This document shows, in pieces, positions 23,720 through 31,664 of a stretch of 31,807 nucleotides of DNA. Within the stretch, counting starts at the first letter, position 1. The number at the start of each line of letters is the position of its first letter. Source of the DNA: DATNPH01 sp036703315. GTDB lineage: Bacteria > Cyanobacteriota > Cyanobacteriia > Cyanobacteriales > Coleofasciculaceae. The stretch is from positions 1 to 31,807 of the forward strand of contig DATNPH010000226.1 in NCBI GenBank assembly GCA_036703315.1, read 5' to 3'. A program made the position numbers and the translations under genes. The notes below the pieces were generated by a model, which made no database searches, had not been told where the DNA came from, and worked only from the letters and a program-made list of their open reading frames with translations.

Positions 23720-25222
23720 CTAGGCTGCGATTCCCTCAGTCAATTGGTCGGTCACGTACTCCATCACTACAGGTTGCTGGGTGTAACTGCCCGATCGCTT
23801 CTTGATGAGACTTCGCCAACTCAGAGACTCTAGCGCTTCCAGTAACCTAGCTCTAGAAACAGACGGCACAAGATCCGCTGCTAATTCTGCGATAGTAGTC
23901 CATTCCCGCTTAATGGCTAACCGATACATAATGGTTTTCTCCAAAGGAGAAAGACGCTCAAACTGTCGGTTGAGGAGTCGGCGAAGACCATTGAAAACAG
24001 TCGTGTTTTGCTCCAGAAACTCCCCTATTTCGCCATCAAATAAGTCTTGAATTGAGGTCGCCACAATTTTCAATGCCAAGGGATTACAGCCATAGCGATC
24101 GCATAATTGCTGCTTTTGCTGTGCAGACCCCAACAATCCCTTAGCCTGAATTAGAGCATGTGCTGCTTCTAGAGAGCCACCCAGTTGACAAGAACGCACA
24201 GATAACTCGAACCCTTCAAGAGCCGCAACTTCCGCAGGCTTTTCCCGACTAGTGAGAATCAGACAACTCTGGTGGACACTCTCTCCAATCTCCCTAAACA
24301 GTTCACCGTAGCCCTCATAGCCCAAGCGATACTGACCAGCACGACTGCCGGCTTGCAAGATTGTCTCCACATTATCCAAAATCACTAAGCAACGGGAGTT
24401 ACGTAAGCATTGAATCAATTGTCCGATGTCGGCCTCCTTTTCCGGCTGGTCAGACACAAAGGAAACTAAGTCGCCCATAAGAGTTTCCACAGGTGGGGCA
24501 TGCAAAAGCGATCGCCAAATCACAAAATCAAACTCACCCTGAATCTGCTGCGCTAGTTTCACAGCTAAAGAGGTTTTCCCAACTCCAGCCATCCCCAACA
24601 AAGCCACTAGGCGACAACGGTCAACTTGAATCCATTGCTCTAAGGTGGCAAGTTCAGAAGCACGTCCACAAAACAAGCTGACATCTACTGCCTCTCCCCA
24701 GTCACAACGTGGGTGAGGGGATGTTAGCGGAGCGGGATGTAGTCCGGGGGTGAGAGGGTGAGAGGAGGCAGGGGGGCAGGAATGAAAATTTGTTCCCCGT
24801 CCTGGGTTGACCACAAGGAATTCTCCCCCTCTCCCTTGCTCTCCCTCTCCTTTGCTCTCCTTCTCTCCCTGATCTTCATTTACTGATGAGCGCCACTGCC
24901 GTTCTAGGGCTGCCCGAAAGTTGGTTTTACTGACACTTTCCCCTAGGGCTTTGCTCAGAAGCTTCCAGAGTTTGGGACCGACATCACGAGTGAGGTAGCT
25001 TACGGAATAGCCCGCTACCTCGGCAATCTGCTCGTAGGTTTGACTTTGCCAAGCCCCTGTGAGGATAGCCGTTTCGACCTGGCTGAGAGGTCTGCTGATG
25101 TGAGCAAACACAGCTGTATTAGCGATCTCCATCGCTTGTTCAAAATTCATCCCACTGCCATACAACTGCTGTCGCTGGGTTGTATCTGAGCTTGCCAGAG
25201 ATTCAAGGGTGCTATGGGTCAT
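23720..25222 (-). CDS. STAND NTPase with NB-ARC domain and VMAP-type N-terminal HTH
   Basis: The 500-residue protein begins with a helix-turn-helix-like domain (about 25-115, NFEQAMEIANTAVFAHISRP) like that at the start of cyanobacterial vWA-MoxR-associated (VMAP) and NB-ARC proteins. A repeat-derived Gly/Pro/Ser-rich linker (about 118-172) leads to an NB-ARC ATPase: P-loop LGMAGVGKTS (K216), Walker B CLVILDNVET (near 283), LILTSRE sensor, the GCNPLALKIVA motif and the winged-helix region ending QPVVMEYVTDQL. Family members normally continue into WD40, TPR or pentapeptide sensor repeats, but this one stops there. AAGGA six bases upstream supports the ATG. STAND proteins are signalling or defence switches; this one's target is unknown. 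Confidence 0.87.
   Translation of the reverse strand: MTHSTLESLASSDTTQRQQLYGSGMNFEQAMEIANTAVFAHISRPLSQVETAILTGAWQSQTYEQIAEVAGYSVSYLTRDVGPKLWKLLSKALGESVSKTNFRAALERQWRSSVNEDQGEKESKGEGEQGRGGEFLVVNPGRGTNFHSCPPASSHPLTPGLHPAPLTSPHPRCDWGEAVDVSLFCGRASELATLEQWIQVDRCRLVALLGMAGVGKTSLAVKLAQQIQGEFDFVIWRSLLHAPPVETLMGDLVSFVSDQPEKEADIGQLIQCLRNSRCLVILDNVETILQAGSRAGQYRLGYEGYGELFREIGESVHQSCLILTSREKPAEVAALEGFELSVRSCQLGGSLEAAHALIQAKGLLGSAQQKQQLCDRYGCNPLALKIVATSIQDLFDGEIGEFLEQNTTVFNGLRRLLNRQFERLSPLEKTIMYRLAIKREWTTIAELAADLVPSVSRARLLEALESLSWRSLIKKRSGSYTQQPVVMEYVTDQLTEGIAA
24700..24876. repeat. Low-complexity insertion in the NB-ARC linker
   Basis: GGGAGAG-type purine words (on the minus strand) and an AATGAAAATTT tail make the linker, encoding GEKESKGEGEQGRGGEF and a His/Pro/Ser-rich stretch. 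The same words occur in non-coding DNA at 14546-14675, so the linker appears to contain an inserted intergenic repeat that preserved the frame. Confidence 0.5.
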
Positions 25223-25379
25223 ACCGTTTCCTTAAATCGCTTGTAAACGTCAAAGTTAGCTACACCGCTATAGAACTTGTCGCTTTTTTGTTTGTGTTTT
25301 ATGCAACAAGCTCATGCCTCCGAAAAGGACTCGAATTCGAGGTGCAGCCCTCTTTTCCCCCACAGGCTGGAAGCCTGGG

Positions 25380-25410
25380 GCTACAAAAACAAAGCCCGCC
25401 TACGCGGGCT
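25380..25410 (-). terminator. Rho-independent-like terminator after the TPR gene
   Basis: On the minus strand AGCCCGC-GTAG-GCGGGCT forms a 7-bp GC stem followed by TTGTTTTTGTAG. It lies about 100 bases past the TPR stop codon, so the NB-ARC gene downstream is probably transcribed separately. Confidence 0.65.
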
Positions 25411-25418
25411 ATAGAAAA

Positions 25419-25452
25419 GAAAAAGGGGGTATACAAATCGGATTTGGTGTCA
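25419..25452. repeat. Dispersed 34-bp repeat, copy 1
   Basis: GGGGGTATACAAATCGGATT followed by TGGTGTCA matches the element at 31381-31414 with about six mismatches. It lies next to the terminator. Confidence 0.5.
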
Positions 25453-25506
25453 GATGTCTGTAGGGCTTTGCAGTTGTTGACCCATTAGCTAAACTTGCAC
25501 CTACCT

Positions 25507-26862
25507 CTACTGCAAAACCAGGCACTCACGGAGTTCCCGTACAATAAGCAGCGACTGCTGATGGTATTCAATCGCCCGTTGGCATTGCCCCAGGCAATAG
25601 TAAGCATTACTCAAACCACTTAGAGAATAAGCTTCCCCAGAACGCTCTCCGATTTCCCGTGCAATCTCTAGTGATGACCGATAGTAATCAATTGCCCGTT
25701 CGTATGCTCCTACGGAACAGCAAGCCTTGCCCAGCTTATTCAGGGAGACGGCTGTTCCAGCGCGATCGCCAAACTCTTGTTTAATGGCTAGTGACTGCTG
25801 ATGGTATTCAATCGCCTTCGGGTATTGCCCCAGGGAATGGTAAGCATTGCCTAGATTGCTGAATGAGGTAGCTTGCCCTCTAGGGTCGCCGATTTTCCGT
25901 GCCATCAACAGCGATTGCCCATAGCAATCAATTGCCTGTTGGTATTGCTCCAGACAACAGTAAGCTTTGCCCAAATGATTGAGGCAAGCAAGTATCCCTC
26001 TAGCGTCACCGAACTCCCGTTTAGCCGCCAGCGATTGCCCATAGCATTCAATCGCCTGTTGGTATTGCCCTAGACAACAGTAAGCTTTGCCCAGATTGCT
26101 CACACAGGTGGCTTCCACTCTCGGATCGCCGATTTCCCGTGCAATGACCAACGACTGCTGATAGCATTCAATCGCCTGTTGGTATTGCCCCAGAGCACAG
26201 TAAGCTTTGCCTATATTGCTGAAGGAGGTGGCTTCCACTCTAGGGTCGCCGATTTCCCTGGCAATCACTAGCGATTCCTGATAAGAAGCGATCGCCTGTT
26301 GGTGTTGTCCCAGGCAATGATAAGCATTACCCAAATCTATTAAGGATTTTGTTTGGCCTCTAGCGTCGCCGAGTTCCCGTTCCATTGCTAACAACTGCTC
26401 GTAGTAATCAACTGCTTGTTGGTATTGCCTCAGGCAACAGCAAGCCTTGCCCAGATGATTTAGGCAAGTAACTAGTCCTCCAACGTCGTCGAGTTCCCGT
26501 TTAATTGCCAGGGACTGCTGATAGAACTTAATCGCCTTCTGGTATTCTCCGAGGGAATGGTAAACATTGCCTAGATTGCCCCAGACTCTCGATGTCCTAG
26601 AGCGATGTGCGCGATCGCGCCCCGCTTCGCTAGCGCCGAGTTGCCGCTCAATCTCCAACGAGTGTCCATAGTAATCAATTGCCTCCTTGTATTGCCCTAA
26701 GGAATGGTACGCCATGCCCAGATTGTTTAGGCAAGCCGCTTCCCCCGCACGATCGCCCCTCTCAATAGCAATACGCAACCGCTGCTCGTGGAACTCAATC
26801 GTCCGTTGATACTGTCCTTGGGAATCACTTTCTTGCGTTAGTTTGACTAAACTATTCGTCAT
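25507..26862 (-). CDS. Tetratricopeptide-repeat protein (about ten TPR units)
   Basis: The 451-residue protein is almost entirely TPR repeats of the kinesin-light-chain/LGN type. Each unit of about 40 residues reads like LNNLGMAYHSLGQYKEAIDYY followed by EIERQLG; I count about ten plus a leading half-unit. Cys residues are frequent in the helices (KAYCCLGQYQQAI). There is no signal peptide or enzymatic domain, so a protein-binding scaffold is likely. The repeats are also visible as roughly 120-base DNA units. Unit 1-2 carries a 16-residue insert (ASEAGRDRAHRSRTSR), encoded by a HIP1-containing repeat at 26592-26638. AGAAGG seven bases upstream supports the ATG. Confidence 0.9.
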   Translation of the reverse strand: MTNSLVKLTQESDSQGQYQRTIEFHEQRLRIAIERGDRAGEAACLNNLGMAYHSLGQYKEAIDYYGHSLEIERQLGASEAGRDRAHRSRTSRVWGNLGNVYHSLGEYQKAIKFYQQSLAIKRELDDVGGLVTCLNHLGKACCCLRQYQQAVDYYEQLLAMERELGDARGQTKSLIDLGNAYHCLGQHQQAIASYQESLVIAREIGDPRVEATSFSNIGKAYCALGQYQQAIECYQQSLVIAREIGDPRVEATCVSNLGKAYCCLGQYQQAIECYGQSLAAKREFGDARGILACLNHLGKAYCCLEQYQQAIDCYGQSLLMARKIGDPRGQATSFSNLGNAYHSLGQYPKAIEYHQQSLAIKQEFGDRAGTAVSLNKLGKACCSVGAYERAIDYYRSSLEIAREIGERSGEAYSLSGLSNAYYCLGQCQRAIEYHQQSLLIVRELRECLVLQ

Positions 26863-27018
26863 TTCTTTGCCTTCTTAGAGTAAGTTAAAATTAATATAGC
26901 CAGGCATTTCTCTGTCTAGATTTTGCCACCGATGAGATAGCATCTTAATAATCTCAAATTGATGTATTTTTGCTGGTAGTCTATCAAGTATTAATCGAAT
27001 TTTTTGCCATCATTTTCT

Positions 27019-27609
27019 CTAATAAACCCTGAGCAATTTGGATAAATTTTCATTTTTGTTTAAAGACTTTAAGGTCATGAAATTTGACTGGTAAGCTTCT
27101 CGCGAGATGGAATAGTAAACTACGTTATTGTTGTAAAAGTAGGCATCTTTCTCATAGTTCATCCCCACTTTCTCCATCACTCGGCGGGAAGCAATGTTTT
27201 CCGGTTTGGCAACCGCGACAACCCTTTCAAGCTTTGCTACCTCAAACCCATACTTCAGTGCTGCTGAAGCCGCTTCTGTACCTAAACCCATGCCCCAGTA
27301 GAAGGGAAGGAGCAAGTAACCAATTTGAATTTCTCGTGTGTTTTCGAGAAACTTAAAGCCACAATGACCGATTAGTTTTCGGTCTTTTTTACAAACTACC
27401 GCCCACACTCCAAACTGATGTTGTTTCCAATTTTCTGCTAGGGAATTAATGACCGCTACAATCTCCTCCCAGGAGAGTGTTTTTTCATTGGACATATATT
27501 TAAACAACTCGGGATAGCTGTAAATGTGATACAGCTCATCCGCATCATCAGGTGTGAAGTGTCTTAGGCGCAGTCGGAGCGTTTCTATCTCCTCAACCAT
27601 CACAACCAC
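27019..27609 (-). CDS. GNAT-family acetyltransferase (RimJ/RimL-like)
   Basis: The 196-residue protein begins ETLRLRLRHFTPDDADELY, typical of RimJ/RimL-type GNATs that acetylate protein N-termini or small amines. It continues with GVWAVVCKKDRKLIGHCGF, the strand EIQIGYLLLPFYWGMGLGTEAA (acetyl-CoA-binding loop) and AVAKPENIASRRVMEKVGM. The start is GTG 27609, with AGGAG five bases upstream, better spaced than the ATG at 27600. The last roughly 25 residues (SLNKNENLSKLLRVY) extend beyond the core. It lies 62 bases downstream of the kinase gene on the same strand and may be co-transcribed. Confidence 0.88.
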   Translation of the reverse strand: MVVMVEEIETLRLRLRHFTPDDADELYHIYSYPELFKYMSNEKTLSWEEIVAVINSLAENWKQHQFGVWAVVCKKDRKLIGHCGFKFLENTREIQIGYLLLPFYWGMGLGTEAASAALKYGFEVAKLERVVAVAKPENIASRRVMEKVGMNYEKDAYFYNNNVVYYSISREAYQSNFMTLKSLNKNENLSKLLRVY

Positions 27610-27671
27610 CGAAGCTCCTAAATTCTATTAGTTAAATCTTCTACTTTTTCTTGTAGTTTTTCTTGTTTTCG

Positions 27672-30600
27672 TTACACAAGTTGCGAATTTGGAATATAAA
27701 TTAAAAACTCTGTGCCCTGACAGGGTGTTGAAAGACATTGCAATTGACCTCCATGTTTTTCTACCACAATCTGGTAGCTAATGGATAAGCCTAACCCTGT
27801 ACCATGACCGACAGATTTAGTTGTGAAAAATGGATCGAAAACTCTTCGCTGTACTTCCTCTCTCATACCGGAGCCGTTGTCAGCAATCCGAATCATTACT
27901 TGATTGCCGTCTAAAACCTCGGTGCGAATCTGAATCCTCGGTGATTGATAATTAGTAATCGGTGATTGGTGATTGGAACTCTCTTCCCCATGACCCATAA
28001 CCCATGACCTATTACTATCTTCCAACGCATCAATCGCATTAATCAGGATATTCATAAACGCCTGATTGAGTAGTCCAGGGTAGCACAGCACTTGAGGGAG
28101 ATTGCCATACTCTTTAATCACCTGGATAGCCGGATAATTGAATTTGGCTTTCAGACGGTGAGCGAGAATCATCAGGGTACTATCAAGACCCTCGTGAATA
28201 TCTACCCATTTCTTCTCGGCTTGCTCAACTCTTGAGAAGTTTCGCAAACTAAGAACAATCTGAGAAATGCGATCAGCTCCTCCTTTCATCGCTGACACAA
28301 CTTTAGGCAAATCTTGATTGATGAAATTAATGTCAATTGCCTCCGCCTCGGCTTGAATTTCTGCTGCTGGATTGGGATAGTATTCCTGGTAGAGTTGAAC
28401 CAGGTTAAGCAAATCTTCGGCATAGTGAGTGACGAAGGTGAGATTGCCGTGGATGAAGCTAAGGGGGTTGTTAATTTCATGGGCGACACCCGCAACCAGT
28501 TGCCCCAGACTTGACATTTTTTCGCTTTGAACCAGTTTGGCTTGGGTCTGTTGGAGTTCGTGCAGCGCTTGTTCCAACTGGGTCGCTTTTTGTCGCAATT
28601 GCGCTTCACTTTGCCGTAAAGTTTCTTCGGCTTGCTTACGTTCGGTGATGTCAGTATGGATGCCAATTAGTCCTATTATTTGACCGCTGTGGTCTTTAAT
28701 AGCATCTGCACGCAAGCTAACCTGTATGACGCGATCGCTCTTGCTGCGGAGTTCTACCTCACCATTCCAGTAATTGCCTCTCATCAGGGAAGCGAATACT
28801 TTCTGTGCAACAGTTGGGTCAGCGTAGATTACCCGTGGGTCTTCAGCGGCGTTTAACTCATCTACGGTGTACTCTAACAAGTTAATAAATGCTAGATTGT
28901 GGTAAATAGACCTACCTGTTCGGTCAGCTATACCAATAGCATCGCTGCTGCTTTCAACCGCTTTGCTAATGCCCAGGAGGGCTTCTTCTGCTGCTTTTCG
29001 CTCGGTGATATCTGTGAGCATCCCCAATGCGCCAACATACTGCCCAGCGTTATCGAAGATAGGATTGGTGGAAATCAGCGTCCACAACTCGGAGCCATCC
29101 TTGCGGCGGAATTTAAAATCGAGTTGTTCGGCAACGCCTTGGCGACGACGTTCTAGATCGTTGGCAGCGATCGCTTGTCCTTGTGCATCCGTGAACGCCA
29201 ATAAAGGCATCCCGCTCATTTCCTCAACCGTGTAGCCTAGCATCTGAGCGATTTTGGCATTGGCAAAGGTCGTATTTCCTTCGGCATCCAGTATCCAAAT
29301 TCCCTCGGCGGCTGTTTCAATTAAGCGACGATACCGCGCTTCACTTTCCCGTAATGCCTCCTCTGCCTGCTTGCGCTCGGTGATGTCAGTGGAGATGCCC
29401 CATACTGCATAAGGAACACCATTGGCATCACGTAGAGGAAACTTGATGGTGAGATAGGTGTGTAGTTCATCGTTATCAGGGACAAGCTCTTCGAGTTTTA
29501 GAGAAGTTCCAACTTTGAGCACTGTTTGGTTATTGGCAGCAAACGCATCAGCGATGTCATGGGGCCAAACGTCGTATATACTTTTGCCTAGAAGCTGCTC
29601 ATTGGTCATTGAGACGAGGTTTTCATACCCGCGATTGACCAGCAAGTGTCTGTTGCGGGCATCTAATAGGTAAATAATCGCCGGGGAATTATCCATTAGC
29701 GCCTGTAGCTGCTCCTTGCTCTCCCGCAGCGCCTGTTCCGCTCGTACTCTCTCGCTGAGGTCAACAAACATAGCCATGCTGCCAATTACAGCACCCTTGC
29801 TATCAAACAACGGGGCTGTCCAGAGGCTGACATCAATTAATGAACCGTCTTTCCTCTGTCTGCGTACTTCTAGACCAGTCTGAGCTTCGCCCTGGAACTC
29901 CTTCTGGAGTTGTCTGCGAAACTCATTTTGTTCGTCTTCAGGAATAGTGAGGGGAATGCAACCCAGAACCTCTTGTTCGCTCCAGCCAAAAAGCCGCTCT
30001 GCCGCAGGATTCCACATTGTCACCTTTTTCTCGCTATTGATGGCACCAATAGCGATGGGTGAAGCTTGAAGCAGTGTTTGCAGAGTTCGGTTGGTGGCTC
30101 GCAACGCCTCTTCAGCAGCGACGCGCTCCTTAATCTCGCTGTGTAATTTCTCGTTGATAGACCTGAGAAGCGCTGTACGCTCCTCAACTTTGATTTCTAG
30201 CTGTTCATTAGCCTTCTTCAAGGCTTCAATGCCCTTGGCTAAGTTTTCCAGCAATGCGTGCAAAAATTCTCGTTGTTTATGCAAAGCTTCTTGTGTCTGT
30301 TTGCGATCGGTGATGTCTTCAAACGTTCCAAGGATGCCGACTACGTTTCCTTTTGAATCATGGAGGGGGACTTTGTTAGTGTCCACCCAAGCTTGTTTGC
30401 CATCGGCTTTGAGTACAGGTTCAACGATGTGATATTCGGGCGTATCCGTTTCCATCACACGGGCATCGCAGGAGCGGTAAAATTCTGTATCCTCTTTTTT
30501 CCAGGGCAAGTCGTAGTCTGTCTTCCCAACAATATTCTCTGGAGAGCCAACACCCGCTACTCCGGCGAAGTTGCAATTACAACCCAGCAAGACTGAATTT

Positions 30601-31034
30601 CTATCCTTCCAAAAGATGGATTGGGGAATATTGTCCATCACTAGCTGTAGCATCTGCTGAGAGGAACGCAGCTTCTCCTCAAGGCTCCTCCGTTCAAAGA
30701 TTTCAGCTTTCAGTTGGCAGTTAGCTAGTTCCAGTTGTGCCGGACTCAGGTTAGCTAGTACCTTAGGAATTATCGGCACCAGTATCACAGCCGTACAAGC
30801 AGATATTCCAGCGGTTACGGCTTTGATAAAACTAAAAGTCCAATAGATTGGATACCAAATCGCCCAGACTTCGATTAAATAGTTCGTACCACAGGAGAGG
30901 ATAAAGGCTCCAACTAATAGGACTATTCCTTTGAAGGGTAAATCTTGTCGTTTTTGAAAAAAGTAGACAAGCGCAATAGAGATGGAGAAATAAGCAAAAA
31001 AAAATAGAGAATCTGAAGCAACATTTAACCACAC
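27672..31034 (-). CDS. Multi-PAS histidine kinase with ethylene-receptor-like membrane domain
   Basis: The 1120-residue product has three membrane helices (about 9-26, 36-53, 65-88) like the ethylene-binding domain of ETR1 and its cyanobacterial relatives, five PAS domains (about 128-250, 316-433, 442-560, 566-685, 690-805; four end in DITERK/DITDRK, the second in DLSER), a HisKA domain with H852 in GVAHEINNP, and a HATPase with N-box N999, G1 D1052-x-G-x-G and G2 GHGTGLGL. The kinase core is complete. In the membrane domain D8, Y15 and C48 correspond to ETR1 D25, Y32 and C65, but the copper-ligand His is Tyr52. Residues 1007-1032 are an insertion (GHGEESSNHQSPITNYQSP) derived from an intergenic repeat. 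The GTG at 31034 is only the first start after an in-frame TGA; the original start seems to be 31115. Confidence 0.9.
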   Translation of the reverse strand: MWLNVASDSLFFFAYFSISIALVYFFQKRQDLPFKGIVLLVGAFILSCGTNYLIEVWAIWYPIYWTFSFIKAVTAGISACTAVILVPIIPKVLANLSPAQLELANCQLKAEIFERRSLEEKLRSSQQMLQLVMDNIPQSIFWKDRNSVLLGCNCNFAGVAGVGSPENIVGKTDYDLPWKKEDTEFYRSCDARVMETDTPEYHIVEPVLKADGKQAWVDTNKVPLHDSKGNVVGILGTFEDITDRKQTQEALHKQREFLHALLENLAKGIEALKKANEQLEIKVEERTALLRSINEKLHSEIKERVAAEEALRATNRTLQTLLQASPIAIGAINSEKKVTMWNPAAERLFGWSEQEVLGCIPLTIPEDEQNEFRRQLQKEFQGEAQTGLEVRRQRKDGSLIDVSLWTAPLFDSKGAVIGSMAMFVDLSERVRAEQALRESKEQLQALMDNSPAIIYLLDARNRHLLVNRGYENLVSMTNEQLLGKSIYDVWPHDIADAFAANNQTVLKVGTSLKLEELVPDNDELHTYLTIKFPLRDANGVPYAVWGISTDITERKQAEEALRESEARYRRLIETAAEGIWILDAEGNTTFANAKIAQMLGYTVEEMSGMPLLAFTDAQGQAIAANDLERRRQGVAEQLDFKFRRKDGSELWTLISTNPIFDNAGQYVGALGMLTDITERKAAEEALLGISKAVESSSDAIGIADRTGRSIYHNLAFINLLEYTVDELNAAEDPRVIYADPTVAQKVFASLMRGNYWNGEVELRSKSDRVIQVSLRADAIKDHSGQIIGLIGIHTDITERKQAEETLRQSEAQLRQKATQLEQALHELQQTQAKLVQSEKMSSLGQLVAGVAHEINNPLSFIHGNLTFVTHYAEDLLNLVQLYQEYYPNPAAEIQAEAEAIDINFINQDLPKVVSAMKGGADRISQIVLSLRNFSRVEQAEKKWVDIHEGLDSTLMILAHRLKAKFNYPAIQVIKEYGNLPQVLCYPGLLNQAFMNILINAIDALEDSNRSWVMGHGEESSNHQSPITNYQSPRIQIRTEVLDGNQVMIRIADNGSGMREEVQRRVFDPFFTTKSVGHGTGLGLSISYQIVVEKHGGQLQCLSTPCQGTEFLIYIPNSQLV
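27935..28016. repeat. Repeat-derived insertion in the kinase ATPase domain
   Basis: GGTGATTGGTGATTGG and ATGACCCATAACCCATGACC are short tandem words of the kind found in intergenic STRRs (compare AATTACCAATTACCAATT at 2059). Here they encode SWVMGHGEESS and NHQSPITNYQSP in the loop between the N-box and the G1 box, keeping the frame. Confidence 0.5.
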
Positions 31035-31115
31035 TAACTCTGGATTTCAGAGGCAACAATGTCTAGCTGTAATAAAGGAATTTGAAGTAAAAAAGCCTTG
31101 CAAAAATCCCAGCAT
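31035..31115 (-). pseudogene. Original 5' end of the kinase gene, interrupted by TGA
   Basis: In the same frame as the kinase, an ATG at 31115 is preceded by AGGAG six bases upstream and encodes MLGFLQGFFTSNSF, ITARHCCL, then TGA at 31049-31047, then NPELVWLN leading into the kinase. I recall cyanobacterial relatives having an N-terminus like FIPHGHCYLW-KP-LVWL, which would put the TGA at a conserved Trp codon (TGG). The extension, its ribosome binding site and the frame are seen directly; the Trp assignment rests on family memory. Confidence 0.7.
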
Positions 31116-31664
31116 AGATTCTCCTAAGTTTTATCGCTTACTCCTCGACTCGGTAATTTTAGTTGTTAAAAATTCAGAGCCATTGAGACGCTATCCCTGT
31201 TCTTGAGCAAGGGTTGACTTTGAGCCAAACGGCTATTAACTAATCTTAATAAGCGGCTGTTTACGTAGGTTGCCAGTTGAATATTTAATAGCAAATCTGC
31301 CTAGAATATACAAAAACTTCTGGCAATAATGAATCCGCAACTACACAAGCGAAGTTGGCTATCTAGAGTGATATACGAGAGGAAAGAGGGGTAGACAAAC
31401 TGGATTTGGTATTAAAGAGACAGCTTAAAGCAAGCTAACTTAGAGAAGTAGAATACTCCCGCATATTTACAATTTAATTTTTAGCTATATCGTGAAGAAT
31501 TGCAGCAGTTTTTTACACTTTGAAACACAACTAATATTAGTTACTAAACAGTGAGAAATGTTTTGGTGTGGAAAATGTAACTAAAAAGGAATAGAAGTGA
31601 GAAGTTGGCAAATCAACTTTGTTCTGGAGTATTCCCAAACCGAGAGGTTTTTCACCAGGAAGAG
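31116..31664. other. Intergenic region upstream of the kinase
   Basis: AT-rich DNA without a supported gene. It contains the dispersed repeat at 31381-31414 and presumably the kinase promoter near 31116-31200. Confidence 0.45.
31381..31414. repeat. Dispersed 34-bp repeat, copy 2
   Basis: GAGGGGTAGACAAACTGGAT followed by TTGGTATTA matches the element at 25419-25452 in the same orientation. Confidence 0.5.

Larger units (their letters stand above)
25223..25506. other. Intergenic region between the TPR and NB-ARC genes
   Basis: It contains a hairpin terminator for the TPR gene, a CTCGAATTCGAG palindrome at 25330-25341, an inverted AGGCTGGAAGCCT word near 25363-25376, and one copy of a repeat shared with 31381-31414. 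No gene is visible. Confidence 0.5.

Noticed and set aside
25315..25350. tRNA-like T-arm around CTCGAATTCGAG
   Set aside because: It is a simple palindrome; no acceptor stem, anticodon arm or D-arm can be assembled.
23720..26862. Operon of TPR and NB-ARC genes
   Set aside because: A hairpin followed by a T-rich tail on the minus strand lies between them, so co-transcription is unlikely. Functional pairing is kept only as a hypothesis.
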